NCBI GenBank assembly: GCA_037577475.1
Contig: CM075201.1
Coordinates: 8,909,501 to 8,973,500 of the forward strand
DNA: 64,000 nucleotides
Direction: 5' to 3'
From: Chaunax sp. Z400
Taxonomy: Eukaryota; Chordata; Actinopteri; Lophiiformes; Chaunacidae
The first letter of the stretch is position 1. Every line of letters begins with the position of its first letter. Below are positions 46,201-58,000 of this stretch, in pieces. The notes under the pieces were generated by a model. That model was not told where the DNA came from and did no database searches. It saw only the letters and a list, made by a program, of their open reading frames with translations. Both the position numbers and the translations under genes were made by a program.

Positions 46201-46352
46201 GCAGACCAATGGCTTCTAGAGATGGAATATCTCACTCTGCAAGTCCTGCGCAGGCAGATGTGTCTAAAGAAGCGAAAGCCGTCCTCAGTGAAACAAGAAC
46301 AGCCAGGGATGTGGCAGCCTGCAACAAACCCTCCGAGCCAACCTTTGATTAA
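43236..46352 (+). CDS. amer1: amer1 (WTX/FAM123B), APC membrane recruitment protein 1
   Basis: AMER1 is a Wnt-pathway scaffold that binds PI(4,5)P2 at the plasma membrane, recruits APC and takes part in beta-catenin destruction; human AMER1 is a tumour suppressor mutated in Wilms tumour and osteopathia striata (family knowledge). One uninterrupted 1038-codon exon, single as in human. I chose ATG at 43236 (GCCATGG, a strong context); three further upstream codons in frame begin with GTG, not ATG. Family blocks seen: basic N-terminal PSFFGGRSKNPSKWSSKKG and KSKTHDGLS (about residues 70-100), KKGLRGLFHSL, SLKSFDSLTGCGDIIADQED (about 314), YLTYQGGGEEMASP, PNSDEGYYDSTTPG (about 443), LPRDSYSGDALYELF, VSFSQALVDYT and LNRRSRSLDT-like LDRRSRSLDTESLE. 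The human polyglutamate tract and the Arg-Glu-Ala repeat are absent, which explains the slightly shorter length (human 1135). Confidence 0.97.
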   Translation: MASRKVDEQPGDTKDLASVPDQFSQSGPDDITEEPQLEMMNATGKSQKPGRFRRTALTFFGVRKSMCILPSFFGGRSKNPSKWSSKKGITKSKTHDGLSKVSHDDNLRSGYTTAGDLVYHSQRDSAGELHSRCHDECSHPTADQKSLALTRQKKGLRGLFHSLKYHRNHRNVGSDKTEMIAMTSPHFNKEVPVVQDNTNQYVTECLGSEPDVPDFANVICDISMGPECIDADAIALEKHVEQESPKSKLDDYMCDDQMEEMKLVAVVSTDYEESSEGHNEPRLELQTISEPALKSETPAGSTDQLNLIFGDVASLKSFDSLTGCGDIIADQEDDSITESTVSGERSRNGGKRASCYLTYQGGGEEMASPEDLDEECLHDFWGNNVSEEICHSCNQDHSDLTADLTSSLNMGLQSSNSAQQASDMDTSSIADVLTPQSEHQESVPNSDEGYYDSTTPGPDEGQEKMVRLGTDRLPRDSYSGDALYELFAPDESLISPHYESKSKLPGSNQCEYLSEKVDMTDSAFVPDMNRLQISAELYKVHDFLERPSTCSKSPELAQNVAGRQEIGTNENCNLNLKSHISVNRNNTEPDQFEVKENMLASTEKQIKSTNVDCEKMHRNISFRRTSDPDFEDFCEPKEQHLEENKPVALPYRNINPPSTDCSSDLDDGQVSFSQALVDYTKHSQMLSNLQNNVEDLETSSAFTPNMQALPTIVTFDVVDMHNEGEYDQQIHMELEEDISSPYQEFEESYLQKDAFAECDYQMLDLYEQNLISNTWAVASLPRHLGLTRVTQSMSNPLSLDRRSRSLDTESLELKMPDTYKENRAAIISCSQAEKNSGRDFSSYYKKNVLVSASQVRDSSGIMALSWQTRSEMALSLPLADEEITEKVQGLSQTQVKHKIFPNSSSSDFSLSKSQHLGFNSSDRVSCDLLSQNTELCKRQCHLPLQSDSCSPHSTFVFPGMMEEVSGDINEDRFCKGFTNLQSYNQCGKSRPMASRDGISHSASPAQADVSKEAKAVLSETRTARDVAACNKPSEPTFD

Positions 46353-47834
46353 AAGGCTCCCAGACACACAGTATCATTAAGATCACATTTATCTTTACCA
46401 TCAGTGCTTTTATGTGAATTCCCAAGGAGTAATTGTTGCAAAACGTGTACTTGCATAACTTATTCTTTTGAAAATTTGCTCCACGCTGTGATGAACAACG
46501 CGAATCGATATCTGAACCCATGTGCCGTCACGCCGAGTCAAGTGCTACGCTGTCTTATTGGGAAGTCAAAAGGGATTTTCTGTATTTGCACAATAACAGT
46601 TGTTTGCTTCATTTGGTCATATCATCTCATTAAGCTATTGAGCTATAATTTTTAAACCTATATTTAGCCTCAGTATCCATGTTTCAATAGTAATGCCACA
46701 CTTTATTGGGTATTCATAAGCCTGGTTTCCATAGCAAAACCTAAACGGGCTCATCCAGTCTTGCTTACTTTCCCACTAGATATAGCTTATGCTTTAAGTG
46801 CTGATTTCTGTTTGTGTTAGCTACTTTTTTACAGCCTGTCTTTGCTCCAGTAAGGTTTATGTTAGCCTGTCATGATGCTTAAATTTAGTGTTTGTAGCTT
46901 TTTTCTTGGTTTGCCTAACTCTAAGACTAGTAGTATCTCAGAGGGGAACATCACAGACAGTAATAGGTCAATGCACATACAAAATATATTTATTGATGCC
47001 TACATGGGGTATGCTTGAAATGCATTAAGATGTTATTGCATTTTGCTTAATCTCAAATATTTAACAGCTAGTTCGTCCCCTCAACCACGAACAGGAGAAC
47101 TAGGTATAGGAAATGTTTAGATGGACTGTATCTTAATTTCAGCTGCCATTTCATTTACACACTATAGGTAGCCTCAGTAGTTTATCTGTACAGCACATTT
47201 CACACACAGTTGCCCTGTGTATGAAAGCGCTTAACGTAAGACATTCAAGAAACAGCTATTTTATCTGTAAAATGGTAGAGGAACGCAAAACAAGTGAAAA
47301 AAGCTAGTAGTACCTAATAATCTTAAACTTGGTGTGTTTTGCTTCTGGCCTGACAAGGCAATTTGACCTCCGCTGTGGCTTTTGTTTTTTCTCTGGCTCC
47401 ATTGTCCAATAGCTTGACCACCTGCAAAGTGCTAAATTCTTACGTAAATGATGCACTCCATTATTACTGTACTCATGCTGAATGAAGAAGTGCTTTGACT
47501 TTGTTTGGAATTGAAATGATATAAGAAAAGATTCATCAGGTATCCTCACCCTGCACCGTTTTCTTGTGCTTTCAATATTTGATCAGAGGTGAAACTGTCA
47601 TGTGTTTCTTTTATAGCGTAATGTTGAAAAAATGTCAAAGAATTTGTATTTATATTCTCAACTATTTGAACAATGTAACATTGTATTCAAAATGCTATAA
47701 CATTTTTGTTTTGAGTTTCATTTTTTAAATTTTGGATTCTTTTTATTGTTTCCAAGTTGCATCCGTGTTACATAAGGGGAGGAAAATCTGTTACCGTTTT
47801 GTCAGAGTAGAACACTGCCTTACACTAAAATAAA
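46353..47834 (+). terminator. amer1: amer1 3' UTR and poly(A) signal
   Basis: AT-rich sequence after the TAA stop. AATAAA at 47829-47834 is the most plausible end. No other gene was recognised. Confidence 0.5.
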
Positions 47835-48479
47835 CATGACAAGACATATTTTTCTCCATTTCCATTATTTTCATCTTCTCTCACTTGTTGATTATTATGC
47901 TGATGGGGTAGCTGCAGTTTATCCCAGCATCCATGAGGCCAAAGAGTAACCTTGGCGGATGAAAGATATGTTGTGGTGCTTACACATATACCAACATGTT
48001 TACACTGACACAAGAGTTCACTTGAACACAGTGTATACATGAAAGGCCCCAGTCTGGTCCAAACCCAGGACTATCTGCCTCATAACATACATTTCAAAAG
48101 CACTGACATTTGCATAGTTAATTTTATCAATGCATGAATACTACGTACAGTCTGCTGGATAAGACTTCTATGCTCAAACTGGTCGGACCTTGCTGTTTGA
48201 GTAAGTCTTATGTGACTTACTCCAAAGGGATAGACATTAGAATTTACATTCCAATTTGAATTCATCATAATGTTTTTTCTAATAGGTATCTATGACAAGT
48301 CTGTTCTGGATCATTTGCTCCTTGTTTTGGGAACAGTCCCTCATTTCCAGAATACACCATTCAGACAAGCATAGAATCGTGACAGATGTAAAACTATCAT
48401 TACAAGTCATAAAGAACGCGTTACATATACCCTGCGTTGATGAAACATCTGATGAAAACATTGGCAATTAAGTTTTAAA
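47835..48479. other. amer1-zc3h12b intergenic
   Basis: No feature recognised apart from the approach to the zc3h12b promoter. Confidence 0.5.
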
Positions 48480-48614
48480 GGATGCTCTGACCCTGGTGTC
48501 TTCAAAGCTCGTTCCTTGTTTCCCTCGCGTTATCTGGCAATCCAGACTAAACTGCGACAGCGCCAATGGCAGCGAAACATAACTGTTACAGGCGAGGAGG
48601 ATGACAGCAATAAG
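48480..48614 (+). promoter_or_regulatory. zc3h12b: zc3h12b promoter/5' UTR exon 1 (probable)
   Basis: GC-richer sequence with CGCCAATGG at 48561-48569 and a good donor AATAAG|GTGAGA after 48614. It is the nearest promoter-like block upstream of the coding exons on the plus strand. The transcription start is not known. Confidence 0.45.
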
Positions 48615-51600
48615 GTGAGATGAGCACCGTTAGAAGTCAACGATAGCAGTGGAGTATGGGCAGATTATTTAGAGAATTACGTTGTGCTGTTATGGTTTCA
48701 CGTCTGTCTGAAATATGAAATAGTCGTCAACTTTATGTCAAGTTACTACAGTATTCCAGTAAAAATGTTAGCACACGCTCAGCAGCTAAAGCTAACAAAT
48801 GTTAGCAACCTGTTTAAGTTAGCCTGTGGAGCTACTGAGTTGGCTACGATTGCTGGCTGCCACAACTACCTAGCTTTGCCACCGTTCACTAAATTGACAC
48901 CGGGGTTGTCTCGGAAGCTTTGCGGCTAGCGATTGCTTGCAGTGACAGCTATGTAATAGCTCCGTAGACATTGACCGGCTAGATAAATCGATGTAGGAGG
49001 TTAGTCAGTGTAGTTAGCTAAAATGTTGACTCTCCCTAAGTAACGTTAGATTAGCTTGCTATCATTTGCTAACCGTAACTCGGGGCCTAAGGGTGTCAAA
49101 ACAGTTATATCTTATCAGATTCATCCATTCAGGTGACATCGTGTGTAGCAGCAATGCTTTTACGTTGTTCGAAAAAGTGTATTATTAATATGAAATAGAT
49201 TTATTTGTCATTTCATTTACCCTTTCTCCAATTAATTGCTTCCAGCTGATGTTGCTCTTGCTAATGATATCAAACTTCATTTTTTGTATTGACGTGTCTT
49301 GGCTAATGAATGCAGTAACATATGTCAAAGTTAATTCAACAGATCACGACTTTTCCTGCACAGTCACTGTAATTGGGAGCAATGCAGTGATTGCATTTGG
49401 TAGCACATTCATGTGGTTTGCTTTTAAGCAAAGGAAAACTGGTTTAATATGAGAATACAATTATGTCCTCACTTTTCTTTCTTCTTACTGTTAATATCTC
49501 TCTCTGCTAAGAGATAATTTCTCCAGTTTTTACCTTGAAATCATTCTATTTTAACATGTTCAAAGTGTTAAAACATACAAGTAATTGGACAAGTCAGTTA
49601 AAGTTAAGTTTGTGAACCTCCATGGTAAGAGATGTTAAGTATAATCATCCAGTTCAGTGCTCTAAACTTAAAGATGAATTACTCAATTGACAGAAAATAC
49701 TTGAAATCTTGATATAGTTCGTCCTGCTTGACTGCATGACTGTTACATTATATTTCCATACCAAGCAAATATGAGTTATTGCTGACCACATCCGGTTAAA
49801 AATCCCTCAGCAGATGATTAACTAAGCCACACAAAAATGCAGATTGCAAAGGTTTGTTTTCAGCAGCATAAGTTGTTGACAAACATATGTCATCATACTG
49901 GAACATATCGTCTGCGATGGTCATATGGAGGATTAATATGTTTTGTTTGTTTCCGTCCCCCAGTGTTTTGCATTGATTTTCAGAATTCAGTCTTTTTTAC
50001 CACTAGAGACGCAAGCTAGGAGCATAGTGCTATCATCTGAGCAACGTACAAGGAAATATTTTTTTCTTTGTTTTTCTTGGTTCCATGTTTAGGCTTGCAT
50101 TTGACTCTAACTGTCCCTGGCTTATGTTGAAGTATATATCTTGACCAAAAATTTACAGACTTATTTATGTTTATTTAGTTATAATTAGTCTATTTATTCG
50201 TGTTTTTACTTTTGATCTCAGAAGCTTCCTTCTAATAGGCCCAGGTTATCTTCACATGACTGTATTGCAGAGCACACTAATTATGTGTTGCAGTTGCCAT
50301 TGTTTAAGAATATCTCAGTTGTGTAGTGATCAAATACCAAAACAACAAAAGCAACTTTTCACCCTTAGTAGTAATGACTTTTCCCTCTTTAGTCCGACTG
50401 AACTGCTGGACCATGTTTGTATCATGGTGGTTGCAGTGAACTCTAAATATGTCTTAATTGTAAGATCTCTTAACTAGCCAAGTGGTACACGCAAACAACA
50501 CTAACCATAGTGCATTCTATACTTGTTTCTTAGTGGTACTATGTGGGGTCAGCAATTTAAAAAGATGGCTTCAGGGCCCTGCTTCACTTGTTGCTATGAA
50601 ACAGGGCTACATGAGCCTGTGCATGTGCAAAGACTGTCTGCAGGCCTCGCTGAATCCAAGCCTGTGAATCTGGAGGTGGAAGGGAAATGATTGGAAGAGC
50701 TCTCCTCCCTTAAACATGTATTGATGTGGTCATAAAATGTCTGAAATGGCAATGAATTATGTGAGTTTACTATTGAGGTTCTCAGCATCCCTCTTATAGT
50801 TGTTCAAAAATGTTGAAACCTTTGTTTGTTTTCCATGCTTAACAAGTTGTGATCAGTGGTAAAACAGTTTGGATTTGAAGCCCACACAAAACTCCGACAC
50901 TAAAAGGTGTACTTTTATTGCCATAGATTGACCCTCAAATTATCTATCAACCTTCAGGGTCTTCCATGAATATCAATCTTGTATATTACCTGATGAAGAT
51001 GTTGCCAGTGACATAGTTTTTGCATTAGCATTATATGAACCAATGTTAAAAGTATAACTCTGAGGGAACACATATGTCATCATTTGTTTTAAACACACAA
51101 GTATCTAAGTTGATGTTTCTTTTTTAATGGTCAGTGTTTGAGGTCTAAGTAATGTCATTAATCGACAAAACATGCTACCTCTAGAGTTTTGGTGTATTGT
51201 TGTAGAGTAGCTATAAGTATTCTCCTTTTATTGACTGCCTGAAGAGAGATGATGAGCTGTGTTTGTGTTAGTCGTGACTGGTAAAAAGGAGTTAGCTGAT
51301 GACAAGGCTGTGTTGCTAAGCAACGCACATCATGGGCTGCGGCTCTTGAAGCTCGAAGCTGGCTGTATTCTACTCTCTGCAAGACTTGGGGAAAGTGCAG
51401 TCTAGTGTTTCTGTTCATTAATGCACTTGTTAAGATTATTTGATTGCCAATATTCATATGTGTAACCCGAGGTGTTGACAGTGTGTCATGTTTACACTGC
51501 AGGCTCAGTTGAAGTCCCATTCTGCTATACTATAAACCAGCTTTTTGTTATCGTAGGGTTTCCATTCAATTCAGATTGTCGGTCAGGCTATTTGAATTGG

Positions 51601-54213
51601 CTGGAGGCGCAGGGATAAACTGTTAAGCCCACATCGCCGCAGCTTATGTTAACTCATGCACTCACATGCACAAACCTTGGGTGAATCTGACTCAAATATT
51701 GCTTGCCAGGATTTCCTGTTAATGTTTCTTTAGTACATTAACAGGTTTTATGCAGATGGACTGGGGTTTTCCGTTTTGAGATGATGTACTGTGAGAGTAA
51801 GCTGTAAGCCAGAGAGACAGGAAAGTTGGCTTGAGACTTTGTTGTTTAGATTTTTACATATTGCACCTACAAGCAGCAGCAGATCAGTGACACAATTAAT
51901 TTTTATTTATATAATAAATATATATATATACTGTATAATAAATATATATATATAAAATTTATTTTTTTGTAAAAAAGTACCTAAATTAATTTATATAGTA
52001 AACAAACGAGTACAAGAATGTGACACTTCTGTAAATACTTTGTTACCCCAGCCAGTGGAGTTGGGCAGAGTTTAGGTGATCACCCATGTATGTTTGTCTT
52101 AGTGTACAAGATTGTTGTTAATGAATTTCACTGAAATTCTGTGGATGGATGGGCCTAAGGCCAAGAAAGAGCTAGTTTGATTTTGAGGCAGATCACTTAG
52201 CAAAATTGAAACTGATTTAAATTTGAATAAGAGAAAATAGAAACCCGTGTGTGTCCGTAGCATGGATGCCACAGTCTGACTTGAATAACCTTAAGTTACA
52301 GCTTTGATAATAAAAGGCAAAATTATGGAAAATGATTTGGATTTGGCACAGTCGTTTTTTTAAATGTTGAAATATTTAATTTAATATTTTTTGAAATATT
52401 TAACCCTCCTCCTTAATATCCTCTGTTGAAACTGTCTTGTTACATGCTTTGATGTGAGTGACCACCGCGAAACACTTCAGTGATGGGACACTGGTTGGTT
52501 TTCAGGTGGTCACACTCTAGAAGATCATCATATTTAATGGGTATCATCCTAAAATACCTAAGTTATTTGTCTTAATCAGAATGCAATGAATAGAATAAAT
52601 AAATTCTCCATGAGAAATTCAGTGGTTGTACATTCAATCACATTTTTTTTCCCTTGGCATTAGCAGAGGTATGCACTCTCTTTTCCAGTATGACTGTGCT
52701 GTTAGTTACACCTTACTGCTTTAAGCATATCATTCAGTATGGGAATGACAGACAAAAAGTATACCTTGTAGTCTGGGCAGACATTGCAAACTTTTTGACC
52801 AACCAGTTTCACAAAAATAACCAAACAAAACAAAAAACTAGACCCAAGTAGTAGTAGATCTGTCCTTTTAGTTTTTTTGGTAACTTGCTTATTTGGGTAG
52901 ACAGCTATGTTCCATTTGTGTGATTCATTTTGTCACTCGCCCAAAATAGCCGTGTTCCCCACAGGTGACAAATTTAGTGGTCTACTACATGTAGGGCATG
53001 TGAATTCACGGTATAGTTCTCATTTACATATTTTTTTCCTTCTGCTGTCAGACAACTGAACAAGTATGAGATAAACATAACGTTATCCAGACATCCTTCC
53101 AAAGATGCTGTGCAGCAGTGATATGATTCTCATTTTATAATTCCGACATCTAACAAAATCAACATTTGCCAATATTCTCATTTGACTTAACTTAGTGCCT
53201 CTGTGTTATACCTCCCTGTACCTCATAGGGCTGCCATAGGTCATTGTTTTTCAATAGCTTAATTTACATCGTAGACACTCATGTTAATTTTTTCATCTGT
53301 TCTTCTTAGTCTTTGTTCTGTGTCAAATGTCATTGGTTTTTTTTTATCATATTTTAACATTATCCTGTTTTTTTTGCTTGAACAAGTCTTGACGTTTTAG
53401 TCTGTCTTAGTCCAAAAAACCCCAACCTGAATGATTTATTAACGTAGTTTTAGTCATGAGAATTGACCATTTCCATAAATCTAATTTTGCCAAAGCCAGT
53501 AATTTTGTCATCTTATTCAAGCTTGTTTGTGTGGGGTATCATACTCCTGTATAATCAAGTACTCAAGTACTTTAGGCAGGATATGTAAAGATGCAAGAAC
53601 ACGTCAGTTAGCAAGTTAGCTGCTCAGGTGTTAGGTGTATCCTGGACTGTTGATTATTATTGCAAGGCTTTTAGCTCATTTGGCCTCATTTTAGACTGAA
53701 GCTCGTACTGCTGCTTAAAATAAATTTGCAATCTGGCTGAAACATCAGGATTTCCCCGCAAGGTACATACAGTACTTGCCCTGCTCGTTTCACATCGGCA
53801 TTCCCCTGCATATAACCAGCACATGTGACACAAACTGGCACACATGGGCAGCAGACTCACACATACACACACACCATTCTAAAAGTGTGTTATTTTAGAA
53901 CATAGTTTGTCATAGTTTTCGTTAAGAAAAACTAAGACTCTGCAAATCTTTAAACAATGTTAATTGTTTGAATTGATGAATTGAATTGTCTGGAGGCCAT
54001 TTTGGGAAGAGAAAAAAATGTTTGGGGTTGAAACTGAGAAGATGCATTTATAAATTTAACCATCATAATGTGGACGTACTTTAAGGCACATTAAAGGATG
54101 ACTGATTTCACAAGCTAACATTCTGTTACAATTTATAATTCTAGTTGTATGGTTTAAGTGAGGCTAAATGTTACTAATTGATACTTTCTGTTGTGTTTTT
54201 CCTCTCTTTCAGG
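48615..54213 (+). other. zc3h12b: zc3h12b intron 1 (5.6 kb)
   Basis: It starts with a dense cluster of GTTAGC/GCTAAC words (48768-49080) and includes a TA-rich near-palindrome at about 51905-51965. No convincing coding exon or RNA gene was found. Confidence 0.5.
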
Positions 54214-54307
54214 ATTTAAATAGTTTATTTTACCCACCCACATTGGGGAGACTTTGTTACTTTGGCTTTACACAAAGAGCCTGTAGCACAGAAGTACAGC
54301 ATTGAGT

Positions 54308-54357
54308 ATGATTCCCTTGTTGCGATGAAGATGAGGCGGTATGGGGTTGAAGTCTGA
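54308..54357 (+). promoter_or_regulatory. zc3h12b: two overlapping uORFs before zc3h12b
   Basis: ATG...TGA at 54308-54328 overlaps ATG...TGA at 54325-54357 through an ATGA. The second stops 18 bases before the main ATG at 54376. Confidence 0.6.
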
Positions 54358-54375
54358 GGTGTCAAGACGAACGTG

Positions 54376-55010
54376 ATGACAGTATGGTCAATGGTGGAGA
54401 AGCTTAAAATGGAAAAACGCCCATGGAGGGAGGCAGACATTGACTCAAGGGAGGCCCAGTATGCCACTGATAATTCTGAGGATGGAAGCAGCTCAGAGAG
54501 TGAATCAGAAGAGCAGCACTGGCAGAGGGTTCAGGTGAACAACAGCAGTTGTAAGAAGAAGGAGCCCCTGGCTGTCACAAAACCCCACCGACAGCTCTGC
54601 CGTTCTCCATGCCTTGACCGTCCCAGTTTTTCCCAGAGTAGCACCGTGCAAGATTTTCGTGAGGATGAGACCCGCGTGGGACCAGGGGTCAAGGCTGCCA
54701 GTAACCGGGATTATCGGTCCAAGATGGATTTTGCTTTGAAGTTGGGCTATTCTGGAGAGCAGGTAGAAACAGTGCTCAACAAGTTGGGGGCTGCTGCTCT
54801 TATTAACGATGTTCTTGCTGAGTTAGTAAGGCTTGGGAACAAAGTAGAGCCTGAAACCCAGCCTTGCAGCAGTACAGCCATCACATCAATATCACGGTCC
54901 CCCTGTGTTAAAGAGACTGTTAGTCCAGAGGTGTCGGTAGAAGAGGACTCTGTGGATACTTTCGATAACCTCAGGCCAATAGTCATTGATGGCTCAAATG
55001 TGGCAATGAG
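54376..55010 (+). CDS. zc3h12b: zc3h12b coding exon 1
   Basis: The enclosing exon probably starts at 54214 after TCTCTTTCAG. Donor AATGAG|GTATGA, phase 2. It holds the UBA-like region and the first nuclease motif. Confidence 0.96.
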
Positions 55011-58000
55011 GTATGACGGTAACAAAGATAAACTCGTGTTTAATTGGCTTTTGCTTCATTTGGAATGCACTTAATGTTTTGAATCATTTGCTTCTAATGG
55101 ATGTCTCTTTCATGAAATTTAAGTAGACCTTACAACACACTGTTTTGTTCTCTAGCCATGGAAACAAAGAGGTCTTCTCTTGCCGTGGTATCCAACTTGC
55201 CATTGAATGGTTCTTGGAGAAAAGACATAAAGACATCACTGTGTTTGTCCCCGCCTGGAGAAAGGAACAGTCGAGGCCTGATGCCCTCATCACAGGTAGT
55301 GAAGCTATTTTAAGTTATACTTTGTGGTTCGGCAAAATGTGTAATATCTACTGTAGGCCAGGGCAATAATCAACAAACATGTTAGAAGAACAATATGGTA
55401 TACTTGACTGAAGCCTGGCCTTGTGCTGTGGTCAGGTTCTAACATACTATAATATTACAAAATGCATACATTTGCCATCCAGAATTCAGTGTGATATTGG
55501 TTTAGGTCATTTTTTTTTAGAATTATGATGTACTGTTATAAACATATTTTTCAGATCAAGAAATATTACGCAAGCTGGAAAAAGAAAAGATCCTGGTTTT
55601 CACCCCCTCTCGGCGAGTCCAAGGCAGAAGAGTGGTGTGCTATGATGATCGCTTCATAGTGAAGCTGGCTTATGATTCTGATGGAATTATTGTGTCGAAC
55701 GACAACTACAGGGACTTGCAAAATGAGAAGCCAGAGTGGAAGAAGTTTATAGAAGAACGTCTTCTTATGTACTCATTTGTCAATGACAAGTAAGAAGCCA
55801 TGATGCATTCTCACTAGGGTTGCAACAGTTTGAGATTTTCACGGTATGATAACTATCAAAAAACACTGTATACTGTCTTTCTCTATTATTATTAGTAGTA
55901 GTATTAGTAGTAGTCATATTTACAATTTCTCACGCGACTGATTTTACTTTCTTTTTGGGGAGATGGAGGTCAGTGATATCTGTTCCACCTCTCTCTGCAA
56001 TTCCCTCTGCTTCATGTGTCAGTGTCTGAAACGCAGTCCAGGAATAATAGAGATTCTCCATCCGTCTTTTTTTCTAACACCAGTAATAAGCAAATGTTCA
56101 TGGTATTATAACCATCAAAATTTATGCCGTGAAACTGGTAACTGCTGCAACCCTAATTCTCACAGCAGCCACATTATTTAAAAATGCACTAAAAATATCT
56201 ATAGATAAAAGGGTCATTTTGAGTTTAGGGGGGGAAAGTTTTGTGATGTCCACATTACACTTTGCTGGCTCTCAACAGCACTTTAATGTCTCCTTTGTCT
56301 GGAGAGGATGATTGTGCCAGCTACACACAACATAGATTTTGAGGATATGATCTTTGCTAAAATAAATAAGATGTCTCCCTCACTACTATACAAACTAAAG
56401 TTAGTGTGTAGTATTATGGTGAAAAATCTAAACTTTTTATCTGTGACATAATCTATTTAGTCATTGCCTCATTAAAATTCTGGTCTTTATGATAGAAATA
56501 ATAAAGCTGACCTTTAATAATGAAATGCCTTGAATAGGTTTATGCCGCCTGACGATCCACTGGGAAGACATGGTCCAAGCTTAGAAAACTTCCTCCGCAA
56601 ACGTCCTGTTGTTCCGGAGCACAAAAAGCAACCCTGCCCCTATGGTAAGTGCCTGAATGTCCTTTCAAAGCCATGTCCGAAAAAGGTCGCATTTTTGTCA
56701 GCACAATTCAAGTGTTAAATTATCTTGACTTGATTTACTCTTTCTTTGAACAAGGGAAAAAGTGCACATATGGACATAAGTGCAAGTACTATCATCCAGA
56801 GCGTGTCAACCAGCCACAGCGGTCAGTAGCTGATGAACTACGGGCCTTTGCCAAATTGTCTGGCGTAAAGACAATGAGTGAGGGGGCTTTGGCTAAATGT
56901 GGTACTGGTCCAATTACTGTAAAGGGGGACTGCAACTCTGAGGCCAAACGTGTGACACCCAAACGTCAATCAGACCCGAGTATTCGCTCAGTGGCCTGCG
57001 AACCTTCTGAGGCACTCTCCGTTGTTAGGAAGTCTGAGACAAATTCAGTGCCTTCCCTTGTGTCTGCTCTCAGTGTGCCGACCATGCAGCCTGCCAAGAG
57101 CCACGCAGCTGGGGCCTTGAACACACGATCAGCCAGCAGCCCAGTACCAGGTTCTTTGCAGTTTTCGCGCAGTTCTCTGGAGCACATGACTAGTGTACAC
57201 TACCCTCCCATTTTAGTTACCAATAGTCATGGCACCTCTATCACATACAGTGAACAGTTGCCAAAGTATGACTCAGTTAGCGACCATGGATATTATTCAC
57301 TGCATAGTGATTTTTCAAATATGAGCATGAGCAGCATGCATAACGTCGACAGTTTCTGTAGCATGGAGCACGAGCATGGTGTGTATCAGAGAAATCCCAG
57401 CCACTGCCCTGAATCCTGCCTCAGCCATTCAAACAGTGACTCGTTCTCCTCTTATGGGGACCTGTACCCAAGCTCTGTGGACAGTAGCTTAGAGGATAGC
57501 ATGAAAGGGCAGCAGCAGTCCCCTGCACAAGGTAGGATGCAAACATTTTCCCATGGGCTTCGTCATGAGGCACTGACTAGAGTACAGAGTTACGGACCAG
57601 AGGAACCCAAGCAGGGCCCCCGTAAGCAGTCTGGATCTCATCTTGCTCCACATATCCAGCACGTTGCAGTGGGAGCCAGGTCCAGCTGTCCTGGAGACTA
57701 TCCCCTAACCCAGAATGTCCTCCCACCATTGTCCTCACAACCCACACGGTCTCTTGGTATGACTCGTATGGACAGCATATCAGATTCGAGGCTATATGAT
57801 AGCAACCCAATGAGACAGAGGAGACCTCCACTATGCCGTGAGCAGCATGCAAGCTGGGACCCTCTGCCTTGTGGAAATGAGTCTTATGGATATCATTCAT
57901 ATCCACTGAGCAACAGCTTGATGCCGTGCTGCGAACGGGTGATGGTCCGCAGCATGCCAGACAAGATGGAACAAATCTGGAGCTCACCATGGGAAATGCC

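Noticed and set aside
51905..51965. TA-rich near-palindrome in zc3h12b intron 1
   Set aside because: Simple TA repeat expansion explains it; the arms hold no unique sequence.
54373..54375. Start of zc3h12b one codon further upstream
   Set aside because: That codon is GTG; the next codon, ATG at 54376, gives an N-terminus like the human protein.
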